A DNA stretch of 43,445 bases from positions 1 to 43,445 of the forward strand of contig JAJYIR010000021.1 in NCBI GenBank assembly GCA_021789935.1, read 5' to 3'. This DNA comes from Nitrospirota bacterium (GTDB taxonomy: Bacteria > Nitrospirota > Thermodesulfovibrionia > Thermodesulfovibrionales > JdFR-88). Of the stretch, positions 33,365 through 42,272 are shown one piece after another. Position numbers and translations under genes: made by a program. The first letter of the stretch is position 1. Each line of letters begins with the position of its first letter. Under the pieces are notes generated by a model. The model made no database searches, was not told the DNA's origin, and worked only from the letters and a program-made list of their open reading frames with translations.

Positions 33365-33865
33365 TCACTTCCTCCGCTCTATCTGCCCACGGAGTTCGCC
33401 TCCCGGGTTTGCTTTCGTATGGATGTTCACATAAGTGCCGCCCGTTTCCATCTCATGAGCCAGGTCTTTGACGGTTTTACCTTTTAGCCGTCCCATCAGG
33501 TCTTTTTTGGTGATGGTCCCCCTGGCCAGAATGCCGCTGAACACGCCTTTTTTTTCGGGGCCCATAAAGAGCATCGCCACTGGAGGCCCGCTTTCCCCCT
33601 TTGCGCCAAGGTGTATATGTGCCATGGTCACATCCTTGAGGTCTTTGACGTGCAGGACATACCGGATTTCACCTGTCTTCGTGTTTATGAAGAACCTGGC
33701 ATTTCCGGTGGCGCTGGTCGTCACGGGGGGCTCCTCCGAAGCGCCCGAAAGCTTTGCAGACAAGGACATCTTTCCCTTGGCAAACGCGATGGCAGAAAAC
33801 ACCAGGAGCACGGCTGCCGCGTACACGGCCACTACCCGAATTCGCGAAAACTTTCCTTTTTCCAT
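33365..33865 (-). CDS. exported CHRD-domain protein
   Basis: Start at ATG 33865, six bases after GGAGGGA (the frame is open to 33886). A signal peptide (about 1-29, ending AIAFA) is followed by one CHRD domain: MSLSAKLSGASEEPPVTTSATG, GEIRYVLHVKDLKDVTMAHIH, and C-terminal YVNIHTKANPGGELRGQI. CHRD domains are extracytoplasmic; in bacteria their function is not known. The gene stands alone. Confidence 0.9.
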   Translation of the reverse strand: MEKGKFSRIRVVAVYAAAVLLVFSAIAFAKGKMSLSAKLSGASEEPPVTTSATGNARFFINTKTGEIRYVLHVKDLKDVTMAHIHLGAKGESGPPVAMLFMGPEKKGVFSGILARGTITKKDLMGRLKGKTVKDLAHEMETGGTYVNIHTKANPGGELRGQIERRK

Positions 33866-33955
33866 CTTTTTCCCTCCGTTATTCACGCCGGTTTTTCTAA
33901 CTATCTTTTAGTATAGATTCCGGATAGTGTCAACAGAAGAGCCCTTGGGATGCTT

Positions 33956-34648
33956 TTAGATGAGCCCTCTTTCCAGGAAGCTGTAATAGCCTTTTCTTGA
34001 TATTATCAGGTGGTCATGGACCTTCAGCTGAAGGCTCTTGGCGGCCATCTTCAGGGCTTCAGTGAGCAAAATGTCCTCTTTGGAGGGGTTGAAGCTTCCG
34101 CTTGGATGATTATGGACGAATATCATGGCGGTGGCCTTGTAGTGGAGCGCCCGCTCCATGACCTTCCGCGGATAAACGACCGCCTGATCGACGGTGCCTT
34201 CCTGAATGACCTCGTCCCCTACCATCTCGTTTCTGGAATTGAGGAATATGGCCCTGAACTGCTCGTCCTTCAGCCCTTTCATCTCGGCCATGCAGTAATC
34301 TATGAGAGCCGTGGTGCTGGATATGGTTTTTTTCTTGACCAGGCTCCGCTTCAGGTAAAGACTTGTGCAGGCCTTCAGTAGGGTCAGGAAGGTTGCGGAG
34401 TTTTCTCCCATGCCCTTAACTTTTATGAGCTCCGAGAAGGGGGCGTCCAAAACCCCCTCGAACCCTCCGAACCTGGCTATCAGTTCTTTGGCGAGGGGTT
34501 TTACGTCTTTTCTTGGGATTGCGTATGTAAGCAGAAGTTCAAGGGCCTCGTATTCATTGAAGCCCGCAAAGAAAGTCTTTCTGAACCTCTCTCTGAGTCT
34601 TTTTCTGTGCAGGATATAGTGGGCCTGGGTCTCGCTCTGGTCATGCAT
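33956..34648 (-). CDS. radC: RadC family JAB/MPN-domain protein
   Basis: 230 residues. The N-terminal helix-hairpin-helix-like part is FGGFEGVLDAPFSELIKVKGMGENSATFL. The C-terminal RadC JAB domain has a zinc motif EVIQEGTVDQ, FVHNHPSGSFNPSKED and VHDHLIIS. It is called a DNA-repair protein by name only; the biochemical role is unsettled. It sits 80 bases downstream of comEC on the same strand. Confidence 0.95.
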   Translation of the reverse strand: MHDQSETQAHYILHRKRLRERFRKTFFAGFNEYEALELLLTYAIPRKDVKPLAKELIARFGGFEGVLDAPFSELIKVKGMGENSATFLTLLKACTSLYLKRSLVKKKTISSTTALIDYCMAEMKGLKDEQFRAIFLNSRNEMVGDEVIQEGTVDQAVVYPRKVMERALHYKATAMIFVHNHPSGSFNPSKEDILLTEALKMAAKSLQLKVHDHLIISRKGYYSFLERGLI

Positions 34649-34728
34649 TGGTTCTTTATCTTCCTCCGCTCTTTGCAGAAAATTCAGGGTCCTTCTTGCG
34701 CCCTTGGGACGGAAGTATTATAGAAGGT

Positions 34729-37125
34729 TTACCAGGAGGAAAAAAGCACCCGCAGGTTGTGCAGCTCTTCGGGAAAATCCGCAGGGTTTTCCATGAGTTC
34801 CATGTCTTTCCATGTCTTTATATGGATGCCGTTTTCATCGAATTTGGCTTTTACCGCGCCGTCCGTGTCTGTCCTTAAGACACTGGCACCGCAGTCCGAA
34901 AGCGCCCGGAGGGTTTTTGGCCTGGGAAAGCCAAAATGGTTCCCGTCCCCGGGAGAGATCACGGCAAATGCCGGATGCACTGCGTTGATGAACGGGCGCC
35001 AGGAAGCCGAATCCGATCCGTGGTGCGGCACCTTGTAGATGTCGCAATGCAAAAGGGCACCAAGGCGCAGCAGGTCCTCCTGCGCCCCCCTCTCGATGTC
35101 CCCGTCAAACAGGACGCTCTTCCCCCAGCGGTCTTCTATTTTGATCACGAGGGAACTGTTGTTTACAGCCCGGGAGAGCGGCCCGCGCAGGGGGAAAAAG
35201 GCGGCGTAGGGATGGAGCACGGTTATCCTGTATGAACCCGCGCCTTCCCGGCCTTCAATATATTCCCCGCGCGAAAGTTTTTCCTCCGGGATCCCGCCAA
35301 AGGCCCCCTTGTCCAGTATGAGCATGCCGTTGTCCCATATCTCGCCAACCCTGTAATGGCTTGCAAGGAAGGCGGCCCCGCCTGTGTGGTCGCGGTGGGC
35401 ATGGCTCAAAACAAGATAATCTATCCGGTCCTTGCCCATGTATTGAAGGCAAGCGGAGGTTTCCCGGCCGTTTACTCCGGTGTCTATGACGGCTGTTTTT
35501 CCGTCCGGGAGCTCAGCGACGGCGGATTCCCCGGCCCCGTCATCCAGAAACGTGATGTCGAGCCCCCGTCCCTTGAACAGATAAATCCCGTTGAATAAAT
35601 GAAGCCCCGTCCATACCGCAAAAGGCAAAACTGCAAGGGCAATATAGCCCCTTTTTTTGCTATATAGCCAAGCGGCCAGAAAACCATAGAATACCAGCAG
35701 GAAACCGGCAGGGAAGGCGGCAACGCGCGGGCAGACATAAGGGAGGGAAGAAAAAAAACCGGCAAGGCGTATCGAGACGGATGCCAGAAGGCCCGAAAGG
35801 AAAGGCAAGGGGTACCATCCGGAAACCAGGTACATAAAACCGGACAGTACGGCAACGGGTATAAGCAGGAACCCCGCGACCGGCACTACGGCCAGATTGG
35901 CCGCGGGAGATATGAGCTGTACCCGGTGAAAATAAAACGCGATCAGGGGCATAAGCCCGGCCGTAACCCAAAGGCTCATAACGAGTATCCTGACGATATA
36001 TTTTTTAATAAATCGGAAAGAAAAAACGGAAACCTCCGATTCCCCGCCCACGGCCCCGCTTTCTTCTTTTTGTCCAGAGGCAAAAAGCCCGATGAGCAGC
36101 ACCGAAAGGAAAGACAGCTGAAAGGACAACTCGAAGATAACATAGGGCTGCCACAATACAAACAAAAAGGCCGCAAAGGCAAGTGTTGTCTGCCAGGCCC
36201 TCTTTCTGCCTATAAGAATGCCAAATAAAAAGAAACTTATCATTATGAAAGCCCGCATCGCGGGCACCCTCATTCCGGAAAGAAGAAGATAGCCGGAGAG
36301 CAGCGGGAAGCTGGCAAGCGCGGCCATCTGGTTTGGGCTTATGTGCAATGTCACCCGCTCCAGCCACTTGAGAGGGACAAAAAACCGCAGCAGTACTCTT
36401 ACCAGGAAAAAAATGGAGAGGCTGAAGATGCCGAAATGCATGCCGGCTATGCTGATCAGGTGGGCAAGGCCGCAGTGGCTGAAACTGCGGCGTGTCTGCC
36501 AGTCCAGCATGGAGCGTTCGCCGGTCGTTATGGACATAAGAAGGCCTGCCTCCTGCGCGGGGAAATTTTCCCTGTAATAGCTGTCGAGCCTGCCTCTTAG
36601 GAGTTCAGGCAATGGGGGGGACCCGCAGGAAGCGATGCGCTGCACCTCGGCCCTGGGTATTGAAGCGAAATTTGAATACCCCGGGTCCAGCCTTGGGGTC
36701 GGGACGGAAAGTCTCGCCTGGAGCCTGTAGAGTCTTTCCGTCGAGAGGGGAATTTGCGTATAAATGCGGACCTCTTTAAGGGAAGGGACCTCCTTTGGGT
36801 CTTCAGTCTTGGGCAGAAAAAGCTTTGTTACCCGGAAGGACTGGGAAAAATCGTACCGGGTTTTGACCGCCGGGGACGCATAACCCGTTATGACAGCCTC
36901 GATATTTTTTTCACCGCTGAAGGCCGGGGGCTGGTGCCATGCGCCATAGTACCATGCGGCATAAAGGGCACCTGCGATAATGAGCGGTATGAATATGATT
37001 TTTTTTTTGTGCCAAAGGACAGCAAAAAGGCAGAGGGCAAACAGGGCGGTGAGATAGGGCAGGTATTGCGCGCTTTTGTAAAAGGCCACCCCTCCTGTGA
37101 ACGAGACAAAAGCTGCCCATAACAT
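34729..37125 (-). CDS. comEC: ComEC/Rec2 family DNA-uptake channel
   Basis: 798 residues. N-terminal helices and an OB-type DUF4131 region (about 1-180) lead to the Competence membrane domain (LMSITTGERSMLDW, HLISIAGMHFGIFSL, RVPAMRAFIMI). The C-terminal metallo-beta-lactamase domain (about 535-798) has LVLSHAHRDHTGG and HHGSDSASW. ComEC moves single-stranded DNA across the inner membrane during transformation. Length is normal. Pilus and ComEA genes are not in the window. Confidence 0.94.
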   Translation of the reverse strand: MLWAAFVSFTGGVAFYKSAQYLPYLTALFALCLFAVLWHKKKIIFIPLIIAGALYAAWYYGAWHQPPAFSGEKNIEAVITGYASPAVKTRYDFSQSFRVTKLFLPKTEDPKEVPSLKEVRIYTQIPLSTERLYRLQARLSVPTPRLDPGYSNFASIPRAEVQRIASCGSPPLPELLRGRLDSYYRENFPAQEAGLLMSITTGERSMLDWQTRRSFSHCGLAHLISIAGMHFGIFSLSIFFLVRVLLRFFVPLKWLERVTLHISPNQMAALASFPLLSGYLLLSGMRVPAMRAFIMISFFLFGILIGRKRAWQTTLAFAAFLFVLWQPYVIFELSFQLSFLSVLLIGLFASGQKEESGAVGGESEVSVFSFRFIKKYIVRILVMSLWVTAGLMPLIAFYFHRVQLISPAANLAVVPVAGFLLIPVAVLSGFMYLVSGWYPLPFLSGLLASVSIRLAGFFSSLPYVCPRVAAFPAGFLLVFYGFLAAWLYSKKRGYIALAVLPFAVWTGLHLFNGIYLFKGRGLDITFLDDGAGESAVAELPDGKTAVIDTGVNGRETSACLQYMGKDRIDYLVLSHAHRDHTGGAAFLASHYRVGEIWDNGMLILDKGAFGGIPEEKLSRGEYIEGREGAGSYRITVLHPYAAFFPLRGPLSRAVNNSSLVIKIEDRWGKSVLFDGDIERGAQEDLLRLGALLHCDIYKVPHHGSDSASWRPFINAVHPAFAVISPGDGNHFGFPRPKTLRALSDCGASVLRTDTDGAVKAKFDENGIHIKTWKDMELMENPADFPEELHNLRVLFSSW

Positions 37126-37195
37126 AGGGGCTATTATATCAGGCTGGCGGCCGGCAAGTGGGGCAGGAGGCAGCTAAATCGACTTGGAATTTATT

Positions 37196-38545
37196 TTAAC
37201 CGGTCTTTTCTTTTATGTAAGAGGAAATCTGCCGGACCAGCCTTTTTACCATCTTTCCGTCCTTTCCTTCAACCATCACCCTTATCTTGGGCTCGGTGCC
37301 GGAGGGGCGCACGAGGACCCTGCCGTTTTCAGCGAGTTCCCTTTCAGCTTTTTTTATTAAATCGTCAAGGCCCGGTATGTTTGAAGGGTTTATCCTGGTT
37401 TGCACTGTCACATTTTCAAGAACTTGGGGATAGACCGGTATGGGGGCCTTGAGCTCGGAGAGGGGAAGCCCCAGTTTCTTGACCAGGTAGACCATATGAA
37501 GGGCCGTTATGGGGCCGTCGCCCGTGCTGTTTAAATGAAGGTTCACGATATGTCCGGATTGCTCTCCTCCAAGGGCGAAACCGCCCTTGAGCATCTGCTC
37601 CGTAACGAACCTGTCTCCGACGTTTGCCCTTAAGAGTTTTATCCCATGGCCTTCCAAAAAGCGCTCAACCCCAAGATTGCTCATGATCGTGGCCACCACG
37701 GTTTCGCCAGGAAGCCTTCCATCGTTTTTAAGCTCGAGAGCCCAGATGCCAAGCATATGGTCGCCGTCCACCGTTTCACCTTTTTCATCCACCAGTATCG
37801 TCCTGTCGGCGTCGCCGTCATGGGCCACTCCTATGTCCGCCTTGTGGGACAGAACAGCTTCTCTCAAGCCATCCGTGTGCAGTGAGCCGCAGCAGGCATT
37901 TATGTTCGTGCCGTCCGGTTTCCCGTTTATGGTGATGACTTCCGCTCCCAGCTCTTCAAGCACCCAGGGGGTTATCTTGTAGGCCGCCCCGTTGGCGCAG
38001 TCCACCACTATCTTAAGCCCCTCAAGAGTGATGTTTTTCGGGATCGTGGATTTTATGTACTCTATGTAACGTCCCTTGGCGTCTTCGAGCCTGAAGGCCT
38101 TGCCTATCTCATGCCCCACGGGCCTCTTCCTGAAAAAACTTTCATCCATCGCCATCTCTTCGATTTGTCTTTCCACTTCGTCGGGGAGCTTGAACCCCTG
38201 GGAGCCGAAGAATTTGATGCCGTTGTCATCGAAGGGGTTATGAGAGGCCGAGATGACGACCCCGGCATCCAGCCGCAGTGTCTTGGTGAGGAACGCCACG
38301 CCGGGGGTGGGAAGGGGGCCGACCAGTATTACGTTCATGCCCATCGAGCAGATGCCGGAAGTAAGTGCGCTTTCGATCATATAGCCCGAAAGACGGGTGT
38401 CCTTGCCTAGCAGGATCATATTCCTGCCATGCTTCTTTTTAAGCGCCAGCGCGGCAGCCATGCCTATTTTGATGACGGTCTCCGGGGACATTGGAAAATG
38501 ATTGACCTTGCCCCGTATACCGTCAGTTCCAAAGAGCTTCTTCAT
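37196..38545 (-). CDS. glmM: phosphoglucosamine mutase
   Basis: 449 residues. Converts glucosamine-6-P to glucosamine-1-P for peptidoglycan and LPS precursors. Motifs: FGTDGIRG, catalytic Ser in VISASHNPFDDNGIKFF, metal-binding DGDADRT, sugar-binding GGEQSGH, and RPSGTEPKIRVM. Last gene of the dCMP deaminase - cdaA - cdaR - glmM operon, overlapping cdaR by four bases. The cdaA-cdaR-glmM trio is a known conserved arrangement in which GlmM modulates CdaA. Confidence 0.97.
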   Translation of the reverse strand: MKKLFGTDGIRGKVNHFPMSPETVIKIGMAAALALKKKHGRNMILLGKDTRLSGYMIESALTSGICSMGMNVILVGPLPTPGVAFLTKTLRLDAGVVISASHNPFDDNGIKFFGSQGFKLPDEVERQIEEMAMDESFFRKRPVGHEIGKAFRLEDAKGRYIEYIKSTIPKNITLEGLKIVVDCANGAAYKITPWVLEELGAEVITINGKPDGTNINACCGSLHTDGLREAVLSHKADIGVAHDGDADRTILVDEKGETVDGDHMLGIWALELKNDGRLPGETVVATIMSNLGVERFLEGHGIKLLRANVGDRFVTEQMLKGGFALGGEQSGHIVNLHLNSTGDGPITALHMVYLVKKLGLPLSELKAPIPVYPQVLENVTVQTRINPSNIPGLDDLIKKAERELAENGRVLVRPSGTEPKIRVMVEGKDGKMVKRLVRQISSYIKEKTG

Positions 38546-39192
38546 TTTTTTCTCCTTATCGATATCTTCACGCGCACTTCCCCGGGTATTACCCTCTCTG
38601 CATCCTCCGGCACCTTGATCGCGATGTCCTTTTCCAAGGTATCATTTGCGCCGTTAATGTCAATAGGCTCGGTCCTTAAAGTATCAAGCTTGTCCAGCGT
38701 GTCCTTGGGGCCGCGCACCTCCGCCTTATCCGGGGCAGTCGTAATCCCGGACACGATAAAGCCCCTGGCCGGCCGTCCGGCGATATCCGGTTTTACCGGA
38801 AGCATGGCGCTTACCCTTTTCTCCAGGTAAACCCAAATCCCATCCGGCGAGACGCTCAGGGCTGCGACGTGCGGCACCGTCCGAACGTCCTGGCTGCCCA
38901 CGTGGATGAAATATCTCCCTGCCTCCGTCTCGGTAAGCTTAAGGGGGATACTTACGTCTGAAGGTTTCAGCCTTTTAAGCACGAACTCGTTCCCCTTGAG
39001 CAACACGTTCAGGGTGTCCGGTCTTTTTTCGGCGACGATGAGGTCCGCCGGCAGGTTCCTGAACTGGGGCTCCACGTCCATGGAGACCTCGGACTGTCCC
39101 TTGAAGAGCACGAAGAACCAGAGGAACACCGCCATAAGAAGCGCGGCCCCTTTAAGCCATATGTTTGAGAGTATAGCTTCCTTTATTTTCAC
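38542..39192 (-). CDS. cdaR: YbbR-domain protein, CdaA regulator
   Basis: 216 residues from GTG 39192. One N-terminal membrane helix (about 12-30, GAALLMAVFLWFFVLF) is followed by YbbR-type beta repeats outside the membrane. Position between the diadenylate cyclase and glmM identifies it as CdaR-like. The region before the GTG (GAAGGGAATGACAG) lies within a dispersed repeat, which may supply its ribosome-binding site. Confidence 0.85.
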   Translation of the reverse strand: MKIKEAILSNIWLKGAALLMAVFLWFFVLFKGQSEVSMDVEPQFRNLPADLIVAEKRPDTLNVLLKGNEFVLKRLKPSDVSIPLKLTETEAGRYFIHVGSQDVRTVPHVAALSVSPDGIWVYLEKRVSAMLPVKPDIAGRPARGFIVSGITTAPDKAEVRGPKDTLDKLDTLRTEPIDINGANDTLEKDIAIKVPEDAERVIPGEVRVKISIRRKK

Positions 39193-39197
39193 CTGTC

Positions 39198-39350
39198 ATT
39201 CCCTTCGGGAATCGAATGTAGGGAGTTTTTGAATTTAATCACATTCGCTCGCTTTACGCTCGCTATCCATTTTTATTCCCTTTGGGAATCGAATGTAGGG
39301 AGTTTTTGGATTTAATCACATTCGCTCGCTTTACGCTCGCTATCCATTTT
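39198..39350 (-). repeat. tandem pair of the dispersed intergenic repeat, copies C1 and C2
   Basis: Two copies with a 77-bp period (39198-39274 and 39275-39350), nearly identical to each other and clearly related to copies A and B on the other strand. Each has the hairpin ATTCCC-n-GGGAAT and the AGCGAGCG..AAGCGAGCGAAT block. They fill the whole cdaA-cdaR gap, overlap the cdaA stop codon and abut the cdaR start. Confidence 0.9.
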
Positions 39351-40113
39351 CAGCCTTTTTGGCAGTGAACGCCTCGGTCAGAAGCTGACGGAGAGTTGTC
39401 ATGTCCAGATGTTCAGTGAGAGTGCCGTTCATGCTGACGGATATGGAGCCCGTCTCCTCGGAAACGACAATGGATACCGCATCCGTTTCCTCTGTAATTC
39501 CCAGGGCGGCCCGGTGCCTTGTACCCAGCGCCTTCCTTAGGCCGGTTGTAAGCGTTATAGGCAGGAAGCAGCCTGCGGCCGCTATCCTGTTACCCCTGAT
39601 AATCGCGGCCCCGTCGTGGATGGGCGAGGTCGGATGGAATATGCTGAGCAATATCTCCCTGGAGACCTTTGCATCAAGCGGCACGCCTATTTCGATGAAG
39701 TCCTTCAGCTCCGTCTCCCGTTCTATTACGATAAGACCGCCGATCTTCCTGTTCGCCAGCGAGACCGCCGCCCTTACTATCTCTTCTATTGACTTCAGCT
39801 CCTCCGCGGTGGTGAACTTCTGCAAAAGCGAGGTCTCGCCCATTTTGGCGAGGGTCCTCCTTATTTCCGGCTGGAAAATAATTATTAGCGCGATGACTAT
39901 GTAGGACCAGAAGCTCTGTAGAAGCCAATCCAGGGTAAGCAGGTTCAAGTACCTGGCCACTATGGAGACGGCCAGCAGCACCACCAGGCCTATGATCATC
40001 TGGGCCGCCTTTGTCCCTTTTATTATCAAAAGCAGCCGGTAAAGGACTATCGCGACCAGCACGATGTCCAGTGCATCATAGAAGCCGAACTGGCGCAGTA
40101 TGTAGCTCATCAT
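39340..40113 (-). CDS. cdaA: diadenylate cyclase CdaA (DacA)
   Basis: 257 residues. About three N-terminal membrane helices (about 10-85) precede a DAC domain carrying HDGAAIIRG (DGA motif) and LGTRHRAALG (RHR motif). Makes c-di-AMP from two ATP at the membrane. Its start overlaps the dCMP deaminase gene by four bases. Its final codons and TAG come from a dispersed repeat, so the extreme C-terminus (ENG) may differ from relatives. Confidence 0.96.
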   Translation of the reverse strand: MMSYILRQFGFYDALDIVLVAIVLYRLLLIIKGTKAAQMIIGLVVLLAVSIVARYLNLLTLDWLLQSFWSYIVIALIIIFQPEIRRTLAKMGETSLLQKFTTAEELKSIEEIVRAAVSLANRKIGGLIVIERETELKDFIEIGVPLDAKVSREILLSIFHPTSPIHDGAAIIRGNRIAAAGCFLPITLTTGLRKALGTRHRAALGITEETDAVSIVVSEETGSISVSMNGTLTEHLDMTTLRQLLTEAFTAKKAENG

Positions 40114-40583
40114 ATCCTGTCTTTAAGCCATTCAGGGGGATGGACTTTTATGAGCCCCCCGGAGCCGTCCGAATAGACCACTACGTTTATCCCCGCATTC
40201 AATATCATGCGTTTGCACATCATGCAGGGTTCGGAGGAGCACTCTGTTGCCTGCTGGCACTCGATTCCGGAGATGTAAATGGCCGCCCCGGTGAGTTCCT
40301 CCAGAGATGCCCTTATTATGGCATTGGCCTCGGCGTGGACGCTGTGGCAAAGTTCGTACCGCTGGCCGTGAGGTATTTTAAGTATCTGCCTTGTGCACTG
40401 GCCTGCTTCCAGGCAGTCCGTCACGCCCCGCGCGGCCCCGTTGAACCCTGTGCTGACTATGGTTTTGTCCTTTGTTATGACGGCGCCGTATTTTCTTCTC
40501 AAACAGGTGGCGCGCAGGGCCACCGCCCTTGCGATGTTTATGAAATATTCGTCCCAGCCGGGTCTGTGAATATCGGGTTTCAA
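40110..40583 (-). CDS. deoxycytidylate deaminase, ComEB-like
   Basis: 157 residues. Zinc-dependent cytidine-deaminase fold: CHSVHAEANAI with catalytic Glu, and SSEPCMMCKRMI with zinc Cys. An N-terminal RPGWDEYFINIARAVALRA is typical of dCMP deaminases. Deaminates dCMP to dUMP for thymidylate supply. First gene of the operon leading to cdaA, cdaR and glmM. Confidence 0.93.
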   Translation of the reverse strand: MKPDIHRPGWDEYFINIARAVALRATCLRRKYGAVITKDKTIVSTGFNGAARGVTDCLEAGQCTRQILKIPHGQRYELCHSVHAEANAIIRASLEELTGAAIYISGIECQQATECSSEPCMMCKRMILNAGINVVVYSDGSGGLIKVHPPEWLKDRI

Positions 40584-40685
40584 GCACTTATTTTATCATA
40601 AAGACCGGGCCTGTTTGGATGATTTGTGGATGGTTTTTGGATGGTCAGGGGCCTGTTGCGCCCGATTAAGTTATAATTCAGCTTC

Positions 40686-42272
40686 GTGAGCGCAAAACTC
40701 AAAATAGCCAGGGCCGCCGGCGCAATGTCCGTTGCCACCCTCATAAGCAGGTTGCTTGGGTTTGTGAGGGACATGGTATTGGCTTTTTACATGGGGGCCA
40801 ACGGCCTTTCGGATGCCTTTTACGTCTCCTTCAGGATACCCAATCTGCTCAGGGAAATCTTCGCTGAGGGGACGATGTCCTCCGCGTTCATACCGGTATT
40901 GAGCGAGCACCAGTGGAAAGAAGGGGACGAGGGGGCCCGAAGCCTCGTAAGGGCCGTCTTTACGTTCATTCTTGTTGTGGTCGGGGGGATTTCCCTCCTG
41001 GGCATTTTTTTTGCTCCGTATATAGTGGGGGTTGTAGCTCCCGGTTTTCTGGCCTTCCCTGAAAAGTTCCGGCTCACGGTGCTTTTGACCCGGATAATGT
41101 TTCCTTTCCTTCTTTTTATCAGTCTTGGCGCGCTTTCCATGGGGGCGCTCAATGTGAAAAACATTTTTTTCCTGCCTGCCCTGTCCAGCGCGGTGTTGAA
41201 CCTGGCAATGATAGTAACGGTTGTTTCTCTCTCCGTGGCTTTCGGCAATCCCGTGGTAGCCGCTGCCATCGGCATTACGGTGGGGGGGATTGCCCAATTT
41301 TTCTATCAATTGCCGGCCCTGAGGGGCGCGGGGTTCGACCTGAAGGCGGTAAGGGGGTTTTGGGGCCACCCCGGGTTGAAGAAAATGGGCGTTCTTGTGC
41401 TTCCGGCCATACTTGCCATGTCGGTTTCGCCATTGAACATCGTGATAAGCAATATACTTGCCTCGTTTCTTCCGGCCGGAAGCATAACCTACCTCTTCTA
41501 CGGGATGAGGCTCATGCACTTTCCCGTGGGGGTCTTTGGGGCTGCCATGGGGATAGCGGTGTTGCCTGCGCTTTCGGCGCATGCGGTTAAAGGGGATTTT
41601 GACAGCCTGAGGGATGATTTTTCCTTTGCCTTGAGGATCCTTTTTTTTATAAGCCTTCCGGCGATGGCCGGTCTTATCGCCCTCAGGGTGCCCATAATAA
41701 GCACGCTTTTTTTCCGCGGACGGTTTTCATACAAGGCAGTGGAGGGCACCGCCGGGGCGCTTTTTTTCTACTCGTTGGGAATATGGGCGATGGTTGGCGC
41801 ACGGGTACTAACAGCCACGTTTTACTCCATGAAGGACACGAAAAGACCGGTAAAATCGGCTGTGCTGGCCTTGGGCAGCAATCTTGTCCTCAGCGTGATC
41901 CTCATGAGGCCACTTAAGCACGAGGGGCTCGCGCTTGCGAACGCTATTGCCGCCATGATCAATTTTGGGAGCCTCTCTTATATGTTGAGAAGGAAGCTGG
42001 GCAGGGTGGATGCTAGGCGCATCGTAAAATCCTTTGTGAAATCCGCTCTCGCAGCGGCCGCAATGGGGGCGGTATGCGCCCTGATGTTTCATGGGACGCT
42101 TTGGCAGCAGAGCGGCCATACGGCCAGGAAGGCGTTCTGGCTTGCCTGGGCCATCGTCCTTTCGCTTGGGATTTATGGCCTTTTGAGTTATCTTTTTAAA
42201 AACGAGGAGCTGCATATGCTGGCTGATCTTTTAAGAAGGAGGTTTTTTGAAAAAAAATCCGATGCGCTTTAA
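40686..42272 (+). CDS. murJ: lipid II flippase MurJ
   Basis: 528 residues from GTG 40686, polytopic (about 14 helices). Signature segments: ISRLLGFVRDMVLAFYMGAN, SDAFYVSFRIPNLLREIFAEG, SSAFIPVLSE, and later ARVLTATFYSMKDTKRPV. Flips lipid-linked peptidoglycan precursor across the inner membrane. Divergent from the dCMP deaminase gene and overlapping the following hydrolase gene by 26 bases. Confidence 0.95.
   Translation: MSAKLKIARAAGAMSVATLISRLLGFVRDMVLAFYMGANGLSDAFYVSFRIPNLLREIFAEGTMSSAFIPVLSEHQWKEGDEGARSLVRAVFTFILVVVGGISLLGIFFAPYIVGVVAPGFLAFPEKFRLTVLLTRIMFPFLLFISLGALSMGALNVKNIFFLPALSSAVLNLAMIVTVVSLSVAFGNPVVAAAIGITVGGIAQFFYQLPALRGAGFDLKAVRGFWGHPGLKKMGVLVLPAILAMSVSPLNIVISNILASFLPAGSITYLFYGMRLMHFPVGVFGAAMGIAVLPALSAHAVKGDFDSLRDDFSFALRILFFISLPAMAGLIALRVPIISTLFFRGRFSYKAVEGTAGALFFYSLGIWAMVGARVLTATFYSMKDTKRPVKSAVLALGSNLVLSVILMRPLKHEGLALANAIAAMINFGSLSYMLRRKLGRVDARRIVKSFVKSALAAAAMGAVCALMFHGTLWQQSGHTARKAFWLAWAIVLSLGIYGLLSYLFKNEELHMLADLLRRRFFEKKSDAL

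Noticed and set aside
39198-39350. Tandem 77-bp units as a CRISPR array
   Set aside because: Only two directly abutting units with no unique spacers and no cas genes; related single copies occur elsewhere.
42247-42261. ATG 42262 as the start of the metallo-beta-lactamase-fold gene
   Set aside because: The AGGAGG is five bases before TTG 42247 but about twenty before the ATG, so the TTG is preferred, though not proven.
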